From contig JACKMA010000001.1 of NCBI GenBank assembly GCA_024235635.1, positions 186,001 to 250,000 on the forward strand: a DNA stretch of 64,000 bases, given 5' to 3'. The stretch comes from Zoogloeaceae bacterium. Its GTDB lineage: Bacteria; Pseudomonadota; Gammaproteobacteria; Burkholderiales; Rhodocyclaceae. Positions 18,039 to 26,494 of this stretch are shown here, in pieces (the first letter of the stretch is position 1; every line of letters begins with the position of its first letter). The notes below the pieces were generated by a model, which saw only the letters and a program-made list of their open reading frames with translations, had not been told where the DNA came from and searched no databases. The translations under genes were made by a program, and so were the position numbers.

Positions 18039-18151
18039 TCCGGCCACACCGGCCAGGCGGTCACTGTCGAGGCGTCGCCCCCTGCGAGCAAGATCGCGAG
18101 CTACAGTCCTCGCGAAATCTCCACCACGGTCGGTTCAGCCATCCTGTACCC

Positions 18152-18883
18152 TCACCCCTCCGTCAGCGTCATCAGCATGTCGGCATACCACGCGCAGTTG
18201 AGGCCGAGCGCTTCGTCCGCCGCGTGGTCGCGGCTGCCCATGTCGAGGCGCGCGGAGTGGATGCCGAGCAGGTGCCAGGGCAGTTCGCCCATGCCCTTGC
18301 CGGGCTTGGCCGCACGCATCACCACCGGTGCACCGCTGATGCCGCGGTGGGTACGGGCATCGGTCAGGAAGTAGCCGCTGCCCTGGAAGCGCAGCCCGAA
18401 CGACGAGGCGACGATGGCCTGGCGGGCGACCGGCAGGCGATGCAGCTCGTCGCCGAAGCCGAGCGGGAAGCCGATCACCAGCAGCGGCGTGCCGACTTCG
18501 ACGCCGTCGAGGTCGGCCAAAAGGTGGGCCGGCGTGAACGCGGCGAGACAGGCGTCTTCCGGCAGGGCGTCGCGTTTCAGTTCGATCACAGCGACGTCGA
18601 CCTCGCCGGCCTCGTCGCTGCCCTGGCGCCACAGCGCGCGGCCGTCACGGTACAAGGGCACCGAGAACCCGACGCATTCGGCGACATTGTCCGGGTCGGT
18701 GTGGATGTCGATCGTCAGCCGATCGGGCTGGTGGCCGCTGGCGTCGTCGCGCAGCACGTGCCGGCTGCTGACCAGGAACAGGCGTTCGTCGCGTTCGAAG
18801 AAGAAGCCGCTGGCGTTGGAGAGGTGGCGGTCACCGCGGTGGGTGCCGATCGCGGCGGCGGCGAGAAGAATGGATTCGATCAT
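18152..18883 (-). CDS. trypsin-like serine peptidase, cytoplasmic
   Basis: A 243-residue protein with a chymotrypsin-type catalytic triad readable in order: H42 in SSRHVL, D96 in EVDVAVIEL, S183 in RGISGAPVV (the GxSGxP motif). There is no PDZ domain and no convincing signal peptide; the short N-terminal stretch ILLAAAAIG is too weak, so it probably acts in the cytoplasm. It lies 113 bp beyond the old end of the CRISPR array in convergent orientation, and 116 bp downstream of cusA on the same strand, so it could be read through from the copper operon. No Shine-Dalgarno is obvious. Substrate unknown. Confidence 0.8.
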   Translation of the reverse strand: MIESILLAAAAIGTHRGDRHLSNASGFFFERDERLFLVSSRHVLRDDASGHQPDRLTIDIHTDPDNVAECVGFSVPLYRDGRALWRQGSDEAGEVDVAVIELKRDALPEDACLAAFTPAHLLADLDGVEVGTPLLVIGFPLGFGDELHRLPVARQAIVASSFGLRFQGSGYFLTDARTHRGISGAPVVMRAAKPGKGMGELPWHLLGIHSARLDMGSRDHAADEALGLNCAWYADMLMTLTEG

Positions 18884-18999
18884 CGGACAGGAATGGCAAA
18901 AAGCGCCGACGGGATCGCCGGCAGTCCCGGGATTGTCCCGCAATTCGGCTGCCGCTCCCTGTCGGCGGGCGCCGACTTGGCCTGTCGGCGCGCAGGAAC

Positions 19000-21900
19000 T
19001 CAGGCCGGCACCGGCGGCGCCACCGCCAAGGCTTCGAGCCCGCGCGCCAGGCGCCATTGCTTGACCAGCCCGTAGATCGCCGGGATCACGCCGAGGGTCA
19101 GCACGGTCGACGAGATCATGCCGCCGACCATCGGCGCGGCGATCCGGCTCATCACCTCGGCGCCAGTGCCGCTGCTCCACATGATCGGCAACAGGCCGGC
19201 CATGATCGCGACCACGGTCATCATCTTCGGCCGCACGCGCTCGACCGCGCCTTCCATAATCGCCGCGTAGAGATCGGTGGCCACCGGCTCGCGGCCTTCG
19301 GCGGCGCGTTGCGCCTTGATCGCCTCCCAGGCCTGGTCGAGGTAGATCAGCATCACCACCCCTGTCTCGGCGGCGACGCCGGCCAGCGCGATGAAACCGA
19401 CCGCGACGGCGACGCTGAGGTTGTAGTCGAGCCACCACATCAGCCAGACGCCGCCGACCAGCGCGAAGGGCACCGACAGCATCACGATCAGGGTCTCGGT
19501 CAGGCGCCGGAAGTTGACGTAGAGCAGCACGAAGATGATCGCGAGCGTGACCGGCACGACCACCGCGAGCTTGGCCTTGGCCCGCTCCATGTATTCGAAC
19601 TGGCCGGACCAGGTGGCGTAGTAGCCGGGCGGGAACGACACTTTCTCGGCGACCGCACGCTGCGCGTCGGCGACGAAGGAGCCGACGTCGCGCTCGCGGA
19701 TGTCCACATAGACGTAGGCCGACAGCAGCGCATTCTCGGTCTTGATCGCCGCCGCCCCCTGGCGGATGACGATGCGCGCGAGCTGGCCCAGCGGCACCAT
19801 GCCCTCGGCCGTCGGCACGAACACCTCGGTGGCGATGCGCTGGGGGTCGGAGCGCAGCTCCCGCGGGTAGCGCACCGAGACGCCATAGCGCTCGAGGCCC
19901 TCGACCGCGGTGGTCACGGTCTCGCCGCCGAGGGCAGTCGCGATCACCCGTTGGAAATCGCCGACGGTCACGCCGTAACGCGCAAGCTGGTCGCGGCGCG
20001 GCGCGATGTCGAGGTAGAAGCCGCCCATCACCCGCTCGGCATAGGCACTCGACGTGCCCGGCACCTCGCGCACCGCCTGTTCGATCTGGCGCGCCAGGTC
20101 CTCGATCACTTTCAGGTCGGCGCCGAAGACCTTGACGCCGACCGGCGTGCGGATGCCGGTGGATAACATGTCGATGCGCGCCTTGATCGGCATCGTCCAC
20201 GAATTGGCGACCCCCGGGAACTTGAGCGCCGCGTCCATCTCGGCGATCAGCTTGTCCACGTCGATGCCGGCCCGCCAATCCGACTTCGGCTTGAGGTTGA
20301 TGACCGTCTCGAACATCTCCAGCGGCGCCGGGTCGGTGGCCGACTCGGCGCGCCCGGCCTTGCCATACACTGACTCGACCTCCGGGAAGGTCTTGATGAT
20401 GCGGTTGGTGGTGGCCAGCAGGCGCGAGGCCTCGGTCACCGACATGCCCGGCAGCGAGGCCGGCATGTAGAAGATCGAGCCCTCGTCGAGCGTCGGCATG
20501 AACTCGGAGCCGAGTTCGCGTGCCGGAAACACCGTGACCGCCATCGACACCGCTGCCAGCAGCAGGGTCAGCGCCCGGTGGCGCATCACCCAGCGGATGA
20601 TCGGCCGGTAGGCCCAGATCAGGAAGCGATTCACCGGGTTCCGGTGCTCCGGCATGATCCGCCCGCGCACGAAGAACAGCATCAGCACCGGCACCAGGGT
20701 CACCGACAGCAGCGCCGCGCCGACCATGGCAAAGGTCTTGGTGAAGGCCAGCGGACCGAACAGCCGTCCCTCCTGTCCTTCCAGCGTGAATACCGGCAGG
20801 AAGGAGACGGTGATGATCAGCAGCGAGAAGAACAGCGCCGGGCCGACCTCCTGGCAGGCGCGGATCATCGCCTCGGCCCGCACACGGCGATCGGCGTCGG
20901 GCGGCAACCGCTCGAGACGCTTGTGGGCGTTTTCGATCATCACGATGGCGGCATCGACCATGGCGCCGATGGCGATCGCGATGCCGCCGAGGCTCATGAT
21001 GTTGCTGCCCATGCCCATCATCCGCATTGCGATGAAGGCGATCAGGATGCCGATCGGCAGCGTGATGATCGCGACCAGCGCGCTCCTGACATGCATCAGA
21101 AAGATCACGCAGACCACCGCCACGATCAGGCTCTCTTCGAGCAGCGTCCATTGCAGGTTGGCGATCGCCCGTTCGATCAGTGTCGAACGGTCGTACACCG
21201 GCACGATCTCGGTGCCGGCCGGCAGGCCGGGGGTGATCTCGGCGATCTTGTCCTTGACGCTGGCGATCACGTCGAGCGCGTTCTGGCCGAAGCGGGCCAT
21301 GACGATGCCCGAGGCGACTTCGCCCTCGCCATTCAGCTCGGCGAGCCCGCGGCGGGAGGCCGGCACCAGTTCGACGCGGGCGACGTCGCGCACCAGCACC
21401 GGCGTGCCGCCCTCGCTCTTCAGCACCAGTTGGCCGATGTCGTCGATGCCCTGCAGGTAGCCCAGGCCGCGGACCATGTACTCCTTTTCGGCGAGCTCCA
21501 GCACACGGCCGCCGACATCGCGATTCGATTCGCGGATGACCTCGGTCAGCCGCGCCAGCGGGATGCCGTAGGTGGCCAGCCGGTGCGGATCGACGGTGAC
21601 CTGGTACTCCTTGACGAAGCCGCCGACGCTGGCCACCTCGGCCACGCCCTCGGCCTTGGTGAGTTGGTAGCGCACGTACCAGTCCTGCTGGCTGCGCAGC
21701 TCGGCCAGCGACTGGTCGGCCCCCTTCAGCGCGTATTGATAGACCCAGCCGACGCCGGTCGCGTCGGGGCCGATCTGCGGCGTCACCCCGTCGGGCAGCC
21801 GGCCCGCGGCCGAACTGAGATACTCCAGCACCCGCGAACGCGCCCAGTAGATGTCGGTGCCGTCCTCGAAGATCACATACACGTAGGAGGCGCCGAACAT

Positions 21901-22158
21901 CGAGAAGCCACGCACCACCTTGGCCTTGGGCACCGCCAGCATCGCCGTCGTCAACGTGTAGGTGACCTGGTCCTCGACCACCCTCGGCGCCTGGCCGGGA
22001 TAGCGGGTGAACACGATCACCTGGACGTCGGAGAGATCCGGCAGCGCGTCGAGCGGTGTCGTACGCACCGCGTAGACGCCGGCGCCAACCACCGCGGCGG
22101 TGAACAGCAGCACCAGGAAGACGTTGCGCGCGGACCACGCGATCAGGCGATCCAGCAT
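19000..22158 (-). CDS. cusA: CusA/CzcA-family heavy-metal RND efflux pump
   Basis: Inner-membrane proton-driven pump that exports copper(I) or silver through CusB and CusC. 1052 residues, normal length. The N-terminus (LIAWSARNVFLVLLF... TTPLDALPDLSDVQVIV) and RYPGQAPRVVEDQVTYTL are typical of the CusA branch. A DMLSTGI stretch corresponds to the methionine-bearing site of CusA, and a GSNIMSLGGIAIAIGAMVDAA-type helix (in TM4) is present. The start overlaps the cusB stop by one base (TGATG), so translation is coupled. Copper as substrate is inferred from the neighbours. Confidence 0.93.
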   Translation of the reverse strand: MLDRLIAWSARNVFLVLLFTAAVVGAGVYAVRTTPLDALPDLSDVQVIVFTRYPGQAPRVVEDQVTYTLTTAMLAVPKAKVVRGFSMFGASYVYVIFEDGTDIYWARSRVLEYLSSAAGRLPDGVTPQIGPDATGVGWVYQYALKGADQSLAELRSQQDWYVRYQLTKAEGVAEVASVGGFVKEYQVTVDPHRLATYGIPLARLTEVIRESNRDVGGRVLELAEKEYMVRGLGYLQGIDDIGQLVLKSEGGTPVLVRDVARVELVPASRRGLAELNGEGEVASGIVMARFGQNALDVIASVKDKIAEITPGLPAGTEIVPVYDRSTLIERAIANLQWTLLEESLIVAVVCVIFLMHVRSALVAIITLPIGILIAFIAMRMMGMGSNIMSLGGIAIAIGAMVDAAIVMIENAHKRLERLPPDADRRVRAEAMIRACQEVGPALFFSLLIITVSFLPVFTLEGQEGRLFGPLAFTKTFAMVGAALLSVTLVPVLMLFFVRGRIMPEHRNPVNRFLIWAYRPIIRWVMRHRALTLLLAAVSMAVTVFPARELGSEFMPTLDEGSIFYMPASLPGMSVTEASRLLATTNRIIKTFPEVESVYGKAGRAESATDPAPLEMFETVINLKPKSDWRAGIDVDKLIAEMDAALKFPGVANSWTMPIKARIDMLSTGIRTPVGVKVFGADLKVIEDLARQIEQAVREVPGTSSAYAERVMGGFYLDIAPRRDQLARYGVTVGDFQRVIATALGGETVTTAVEGLERYGVSVRYPRELRSDPQRIATEVFVPTAEGMVPLGQLARIVIRQGAAAIKTENALLSAYVYVDIRERDVGSFVADAQRAVAEKVSFPPGYYATWSGQFEYMERAKAKLAVVVPVTLAIIFVLLYVNFRRLTETLIVMLSVPFALVGGVWLMWWLDYNLSVAVAVGFIALAGVAAETGVVMLIYLDQAWEAIKAQRAAEGREPVATDLYAAIMEGAVERVRPKMMTVVAIMAGLLPIMWSSGTGAEVMSRIAAPMVGGMISSTVLTLGVIPAIYGLVKQWRLARGLEALAVAPPVPA

Positions 22159-23663
22159 CAACGGCTCCCGCCTTTGGCCGGCTGCCGCTCGGCTTCGACG
22201 ATGACGAATTCGCCATTGCCGCGATCTTCGAAGGTGAAGCGGATCGGATCGCCCGGCGCGATGCCGTCGAACACCGTGGGCGACGCCATGCCGAACTCCA
22301 TTGTCATCGCCGGCCACTGCAGATCGGGGATCGGGTCGTGGTTCATCGACGCGATGTTCTCGTCCACGTACAGTTCATCGATCGAGCCGGTGGCTTGATA
22401 ACGCTTCGGCCCGACCGCCTTCGGTTCGGTGAAGCTCGCCAGCGCCGCCTTCAGGTTGCTTTCCGAATCGATCAGGAAGTTGGCGGCGATCACCACTTCG
22501 TCGCCGGACGACACGCCGTCGAGCACCTCGACGTGCTCGCGACCGCGAATGCCCAGACGCACCGGCTGCGGGCGGAAGCGACCCTCGCCTTCGGCCAGCA
22601 GCACGACCTGACGGTGGCCCTGGTCGATCACCGCCGACAACGGCACGGCCAGCCGCGGCTCGCTGCCGGCAGCGGCCAGCTCGACATGGACGAACATGCC
22701 GGGACGCAGCAGGCCCTCGCGGTTGTCCAGCTCGAGCCGCACCGGGGTCGTGCGGGTCGGCGCGTTCAGCGTCGGATAAAGGTAGGTCACCTCCGCATCG
22801 AAGCGGCGCTCCGGGTAGGCGTCGATCAGCACCACCGCCCGCTGTCCCGGCGCCACCCGTGCAAGGGCCTGTTCGTACACTTCGGCAATCACCCACACCC
22901 GCGACAGGTCGGCGATGCGGTAGATCGTCTCGCCGGCCTGGAAGCGCATGCCGGCGACCGCCTTCTTGTCGAGCACCACGCCGCCGCTCGGCGCAGAGAA
23001 CACGATCTGGTCGCCACGCGTGCGGGCATTGGCCGGCAACTGCCAGTTGCGCAGACGCTCGCCGGCCGCGTCGGCCAGCCGGCGGGCACCGTCGCGTGCG
23101 CTGTCGTCGCCGCCGGCCGCTGCCCGCGAAAGCCGCTCGGCGATGGCCAATTCCTTCTTCGCCGACACCAGTTCCGGGCTGTAGACGGAGAACAGCGGCT
23201 GACCGCGGCGCACCGGGTCGCCGGTGGCATCGACGTAGAGGCGCTCGATCCAGCCACCGAAGCGCGGCGCCACGTCGTGGATCGCGCGCTCGTTCACCTC
23301 GATCCGCCCGACCACTCGCACGGCCGCGTCGATCACCACCGGTTCGGCCCGGGCGGTGCGCACGCCGAGGGTCTGCATCCGCGCCGGGCTGACCGCCACC
23401 GCACCGCTGTCGTCGGGGCCCTCGCCTTCATAGACCGGGATGTAGTCCATCCCCATCGAATCCTTCTTCGGCACCGGCGAGGTGTCCGGCAGCCCCATCG
23501 GGTTGCGGTAGTAGAGGATCTTGCGTTCGCCGTCGGCCGCATCGCCCGCCGCAGCCACCGGCACCACCGCCTGCAACGGCGCCGGTGCGCCGAGCCGGTC
23601 GAGGGTCGCCAGCGTCGCCGCGACGACGGCGGCCGCGAGCCCGATTCTCATGCTGCGACTCAC
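22158..23663 (-). CDS. cusB: CusB-type periplasmic adaptor with heavy-metal-binding N-terminus and CusF-like C-terminus
   Basis: Membrane-fusion protein linking CusA to CusC. 501 residues from a GTG at 23663 whose bases overlap the cusC stop (GTGA); GGGAGA lies about eight bases upstream. After the signal anchor (about 5-20) comes a heavy-metal-binding segment (YYRNPMGLPDTSPVPKKDSMGMDYIPVYE in pieces), then the usual lipoyl, hairpin and barrel domains (RVVGRIEVNERAIHDVAPRFGG). The last 70 residues form a CusF-like copper-binding domain with MNHDP and LQWPAMTMEF, the Trp/Met pattern of CusF. A separate CusF is also encoded nearby. Confidence 0.92.
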   Translation of the reverse strand: MSRSMRIGLAAAVVAATLATLDRLGAPAPLQAVVPVAAAGDAADGERKILYYRNPMGLPDTSPVPKKDSMGMDYIPVYEGEGPDDSGAVAVSPARMQTLGVRTARAEPVVIDAAVRVVGRIEVNERAIHDVAPRFGGWIERLYVDATGDPVRRGQPLFSVYSPELVSAKKELAIAERLSRAAAGGDDSARDGARRLADAAGERLRNWQLPANARTRGDQIVFSAPSGGVVLDKKAVAGMRFQAGETIYRIADLSRVWVIAEVYEQALARVAPGQRAVVLIDAYPERRFDAEVTYLYPTLNAPTRTTPVRLELDNREGLLRPGMFVHVELAAAGSEPRLAVPLSAVIDQGHRQVVLLAEGEGRFRPQPVRLGIRGREHVEVLDGVSSGDEVVIAANFLIDSESNLKAALASFTEPKAVGPKRYQATGSIDELYVDENIASMNHDPIPDLQWPAMTMEFGMASPTVFDGIAPGDPIRFTFEDRGNGEFVIVEAERQPAKGGSR

Positions 23664-24934
23664 AATGGTTCTCCCAGAATCCGTTCGATGTCGGCAACCC
23701 CGAGCCAGGCCTCGACCCGGGATTCCAGCAGTGCCAGTCGTGTCTGCAGGATCCGGCGCTGGGCCTCGATCAGCGTATCGAAGTTCACCGTGCCGGTCTC
23801 GTAGCCGGCTTCGGCCGCCTCGAGCGCGGCACGGGACTGCGGCAGCAGACTGTGTTCGAGCAGGCGCGCACGGGCACGGGCCGCTTCGACGCTGGCCCAC
23901 AACGCGCCGAGTTGTCCGTCGATGCGCGCCTCGGCCGCCGCCACCCGATCGTCGGCGGCCTGTCGCAGGTAACCGGCCCGACGCTCGTCGTCGAGGCGAC
24001 GCGTGCGCTGCAACGGAATGTTCAGTTCTAGCATCAGATCCCAGCTGTCCTCGCCATTGTGGGGGCGGTTGTTGGTCAGGCCCACCGCGAAGTCCGGATA
24101 GCGCTCGCGCGCGACCAGTTCGCGGGCCACCTCGCTCGCTTCGGCGCCGACGCGCAGCACCGCCAGCTCCGGCGCGCGGTCGCGGGCTCGGGCCGACAGC
24201 ACGGCCAGCGGAGGCAGTGCAGCCGCCACCGGTGGCGCCTGCGGCTCGGCCAGTGGTGCGTCGGCCGGCCGCGGCAAGGCCGCATTGAGGCGGGCGCGGG
24301 CTTCGGCAAGCCGTCTCCCCGTCTCGAGCAGGTCGATGCGCACGCGGGTGATCTCGCTTTGCGCCCGCAGCGCGTCCTGCTGCGGCACCAGCCCGACCGC
24401 ATAGCGCGTCAGCACCAGTTGCTCGAGGCCCTCGAGCAGACTCAGCGTGTCACGCTGGATGCGGTCGCGGCCGTCGGCTTCGACGTAACGTGCGAAGGCC
24501 TGCTTGATGTCGGTCTCGATCTGCGCCGCGCCGACGCCGATCGCCTGCCGCGATTGCGCCGCCCGGTTGCGCGCGAGCTCGCCCCGCAATGCGCGCTTGC
24601 CCCAGAACGGCAATGGCTGGATCAGCCGGTAGCGGGTGACGCCGACCTCTCCCGGCAGCAGCGACGCGTCGCGCCCGCTGCCGGCATTGGTGAAGTCCAT
24701 CAGTTCGAGCTGGAAGCGCGGATCGGGCAGGGCTTCGGCCACCCCCACCTGCGCGCCGGCGGCATCGGCATCGCGGGCCAATGCTGCGAGTTCGGGATTG
24801 TGGCTGCGGGCGTATTCGAGCAGTTCCGCGACGTCGCTGCCGAGTTCGGCAAGCGCCGGCTGCGGGCACCCCATCACCAGCGCCCACAGCAGCAGCGCGC
24901 TGGCGCGGCGCAGCGTTCGACGAGAAGCAGTCAA
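23660..24934 (-). CDS. cusC: CusC-type outer-membrane efflux factor (TolC family)
   Basis: Outer-membrane channel of the copper RND pump. 424 residues with a signal peptide (RRTLRRASALLLWALVMG... ALA). It shows the two repeated coiled-coil halves of TolC proteins, ending with YETGTVNFDTLIEAQRRIL. The start is the TTG at 24934; the ribosome site is poor (GGAG ten bases upstream), but later starts would remove the signal peptide. Second gene of this family in the cluster. Confidence 0.88.
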   Translation of the reverse strand: MTASRRTLRRASALLLWALVMGCPQPALAELGSDVAELLEYARSHNPELAALARDADAAGAQVGVAEALPDPRFQLELMDFTNAGSGRDASLLPGEVGVTRYRLIQPLPFWGKRALRGELARNRAAQSRQAIGVGAAQIETDIKQAFARYVEADGRDRIQRDTLSLLEGLEQLVLTRYAVGLVPQQDALRAQSEITRVRIDLLETGRRLAEARARLNAALPRPADAPLAEPQAPPVAAALPPLAVLSARARDRAPELAVLRVGAEASEVARELVARERYPDFAVGLTNNRPHNGEDSWDLMLELNIPLQRTRRLDDERRAGYLRQAADDRVAAAEARIDGQLGALWASVEAARARARLLEHSLLPQSRAALEAAEAGYETGTVNFDTLIEAQRRILQTRLALLESRVEAWLGVADIERILGEPL

Positions 24935-25007
24935 GGGAGAGCGGCTCCGGGTCGGTTGCGATCGTCCGCGCCGCTGCGCGGGCGGTGTCCAGGGCGCTTG
25001 GCCGGTC

Positions 25008-25346
25008 CTATTCGGCTGGCGCGAGTTCGGTGACGGTCAGTGCGCCGCCGATGTCCTCGGCCTTGAAGCGGATCTTGTCGCCCGGCTTGACGCGGTCGAG
25101 CATCGCCTCGTCCCTGACCCGGAACACCATCGTCATCGGCGGCATGTCGAGATTGGTGAGCGGGCCATGCTTGATCGTGATCCGCCCGCGGGACTTGGCC
25201 ACCTTGCGCACGACCCCGTCGGCCATCATGTCGGCGCTGGTGGAACCTGCCTGGGCCTGCGGCATCGGCGCGTGGCTCGAATCGGCGAAAGCGGGCACCG
25301 AGAGCAGGGTCAGGCCGAGGCCGGCCGCAGCGAGAAGCGTCTTCAT
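25008..25346 (-). CDS. cusF: CusF-like periplasmic copper chaperone
   Basis: Small periplasmic protein that binds copper(I) and passes it to CusB. 112 residues from the ATG at 25346 (GGAA five bases upstream); an ATG two codons earlier is possible. Signal peptide MKTLLAAAGLGLTLLSVPAFA. The OB-fold domain has H in IKHGPL and the pair of methionines in LDMPPMTMVF that bind copper in CusF; the tryptophan of E. coli CusF is not at its usual place. Followed by cusC after 73 bp. Confidence 0.9.
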   Translation of the reverse strand: MKTLLAAAGLGLTLLSVPAFADSSHAPMPQAQAGSTSADMMADGVVRKVAKSRGRITIKHGPLTNLDMPPMTMVFRVRDEAMLDRVKPGDKIRFKAEDIGGALTVTELAPAE

Positions 25347-25418
25347 GGGCATTCCGGATGGCTGTCGTGATGCACTGCAGTATCGACCCGGCCGGCCAAC
25401 GCCAAGCTGACCGCAACA

Positions 25419-25432
25419 TTACATTTCTGTCA
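25419..25432. promoter_or_regulatory. CopR/CusR-type palindrome upstream of cusF
   Basis: TTACA-TTTC-TGTCA. On the minus strand it reads CTGACAGAAATGTAAT, which fits the CTGACA-N5-GTAAT motif I recall for Pseudomonas CopR. It lies 73 bp before the cusF start. The same half-site spacing is found in the cusR promoter region at 29751-29764. Confidence 0.65.
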
Positions 25433-25452
25433 GGAAACGCCTGGTTGCCGGC

Positions 25453-25953
25453 TCAGTCGCCTGCGGCCTGTTGCGACAACCGGGCCTGGTGGGTGCGCTG
25501 AGCGGCCGGCCAGGTGCTCTTGATATAGGCCAGCGTCGCGATGATCTCGCGATCGTCGAGCACCTCGCCATAGGCCGGCATGTCGCTCAGATAGCCGGGG
25601 GGCGCGTGAACGCCGGTCATGAAGCCTTCCTTGACCATGCCGAACAGCAGCGCGTCCGGGTGATGCCAGGTATGGCCGCTGGCATCGTGGGGTGGCGCCG
25701 GCAGACGGCCGTCGGGTCGCCGCTGGCGCCAGTTCGGCTGTCCCGACAGGTCGGCGCCATGGCAGCGCGCGCAGTGGGTCGCATAGAGGCGCTCACCGAC
25801 GGCCACCAGCGCGTGATCGCCGGCATCGATCGACAACGCCCCAGGCGACGTCGGCCTGCCGCAACCGCCGATGGTCAGCGTGAGCGCCACCCCGCCGGCA
25901 GCCAGTGTGGCGGCCAGTGCCCGCTGTGCCGCGACCGGCTGGCCATCGCGCAC
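25453..25953 (-). CDS. c-type cytochrome lipoprotein
   Basis: A 166-residue single-haem cytochrome c with CARCH as haem site and a later Met (YLSDMPAYGEVL) as probable sixth ligand. The N-terminus has a hydrophobic stretch ending in TIGGC, a plausible lipobox, so it is probably anchored in a membrane facing the periplasm. The start is GTG, four bases after the cupredoxin stop, with a weak ribosome site. In this cluster it may pass electrons to or from the copper proteins; this is inference. Confidence 0.85.
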   Translation of the reverse strand: MRDGQPVAAQRALAATLAAGGVALTLTIGGCGRPTSPGALSIDAGDHALVAVGERLYATHCARCHGADLSGQPNWRQRRPDGRLPAPPHDASGHTWHHPDALLFGMVKEGFMTGVHAPPGYLSDMPAYGEVLDDREIIATLAYIKSTWPAAQRTHQARLSQQAAGD

Positions 25954-25957
25954 GGCG

Positions 25958-26449
25958 CTATTCGGCGCGCACTTCGATGCGCCCGATCATGCCGGCATCG
26001 AAGTGCCCCGGAATCAGGCAGGCGAAGTCGAAGTCGCCGGCACGATTGAAGGTCCATACGATTTCACCCTGCGCACCCGGCGCAACGTGGGCCATGTAGG
26101 GCTCGTCGTGCACCATGTTCGGAAATCGCTTCATCAGCGCGGCGTGCTCGGCCAGCGTATCGGCGGTGCCGATGACCATCTCGTGCATCACCGCGCCGTC
26201 GTTCTTGAGGCGAAAGCGCAGGGTCTCGCCCGGATGCACCCGGATCAGCGCCGGCGTGAAACGCATTGCGTCGCTCATGCCGACGTCGATGGTGCGTACC
26301 GCGTCGGCGGCGTCGCCGGCGATGCCCCAGGGCTTCTGCTCCTTGACCACCGCAGCCGCGGCCTTGCCGTGGGTGGCGCCGCCGTGGGCGGAGACCACCG
26401 CGGACACCACGAGCAACGACAGGGCCGCAATCGCGCTCAATCGCTTCAT
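25958..26449 (-). CDS. periplasmic cupredoxin (type 1 copper protein)
   Basis: 163 residues with signal peptide (MKRLSAIAALSLLVVSAVVSAHG). The cupredoxin fold shows His in VMHEMVIG and the C-terminal loop ACLIPGHFDAGM with Cys, His and Met, the four type 1 copper ligands. AAGGAGGT lies seven bases before the ATG. It resembles CopC/PcoE-neighbour cupredoxins found in copper clusters. Likely role: periplasmic copper binding or electron transfer. Confidence 0.9.
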   Translation of the reverse strand: MKRLSAIAALSLLVVSAVVSAHGGATHGKAAAAVVKEQKPWGIAGDAADAVRTIDVGMSDAMRFTPALIRVHPGETLRFRLKNDGAVMHEMVIGTADTLAEHAALMKRFPNMVHDEPYMAHVAPGAQGEIVWTFNRAGDFDFACLIPGHFDAGMIGRIEVRAE

Positions 26450-26494
26450 TGAAGAGACCTCCTTATGAACGTGTCGATGACCTGCATGGGTGTC

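Noticed and set aside
16318..18091. Several 60-370 codon frames in the CRISPR array
   Set aside because: They consist of translated repeats (APLAGAWIET or FNPRAREGRD over and over) and spacers.
18961..18976. Hairpin GTCGGC/GCCGAC after cusA as terminator
   Set aside because: Stem present, but followed by TTGG on one strand and no U-run on the other; may be chance in GC-rich DNA.
18152..22216. Single minus-strand frame of 1354 codons across peptidase and cusA
   Set aside because: Only its last 243 codons read as a protein family; the rest is the wrong frame of cusA.
20578..22398. Plus-strand frame of 606 codons, His/Asp-rich
   Set aside because: Antisense shadow of cusA and cusB, with composition typical of reverse-strand frames in GC-rich genes.
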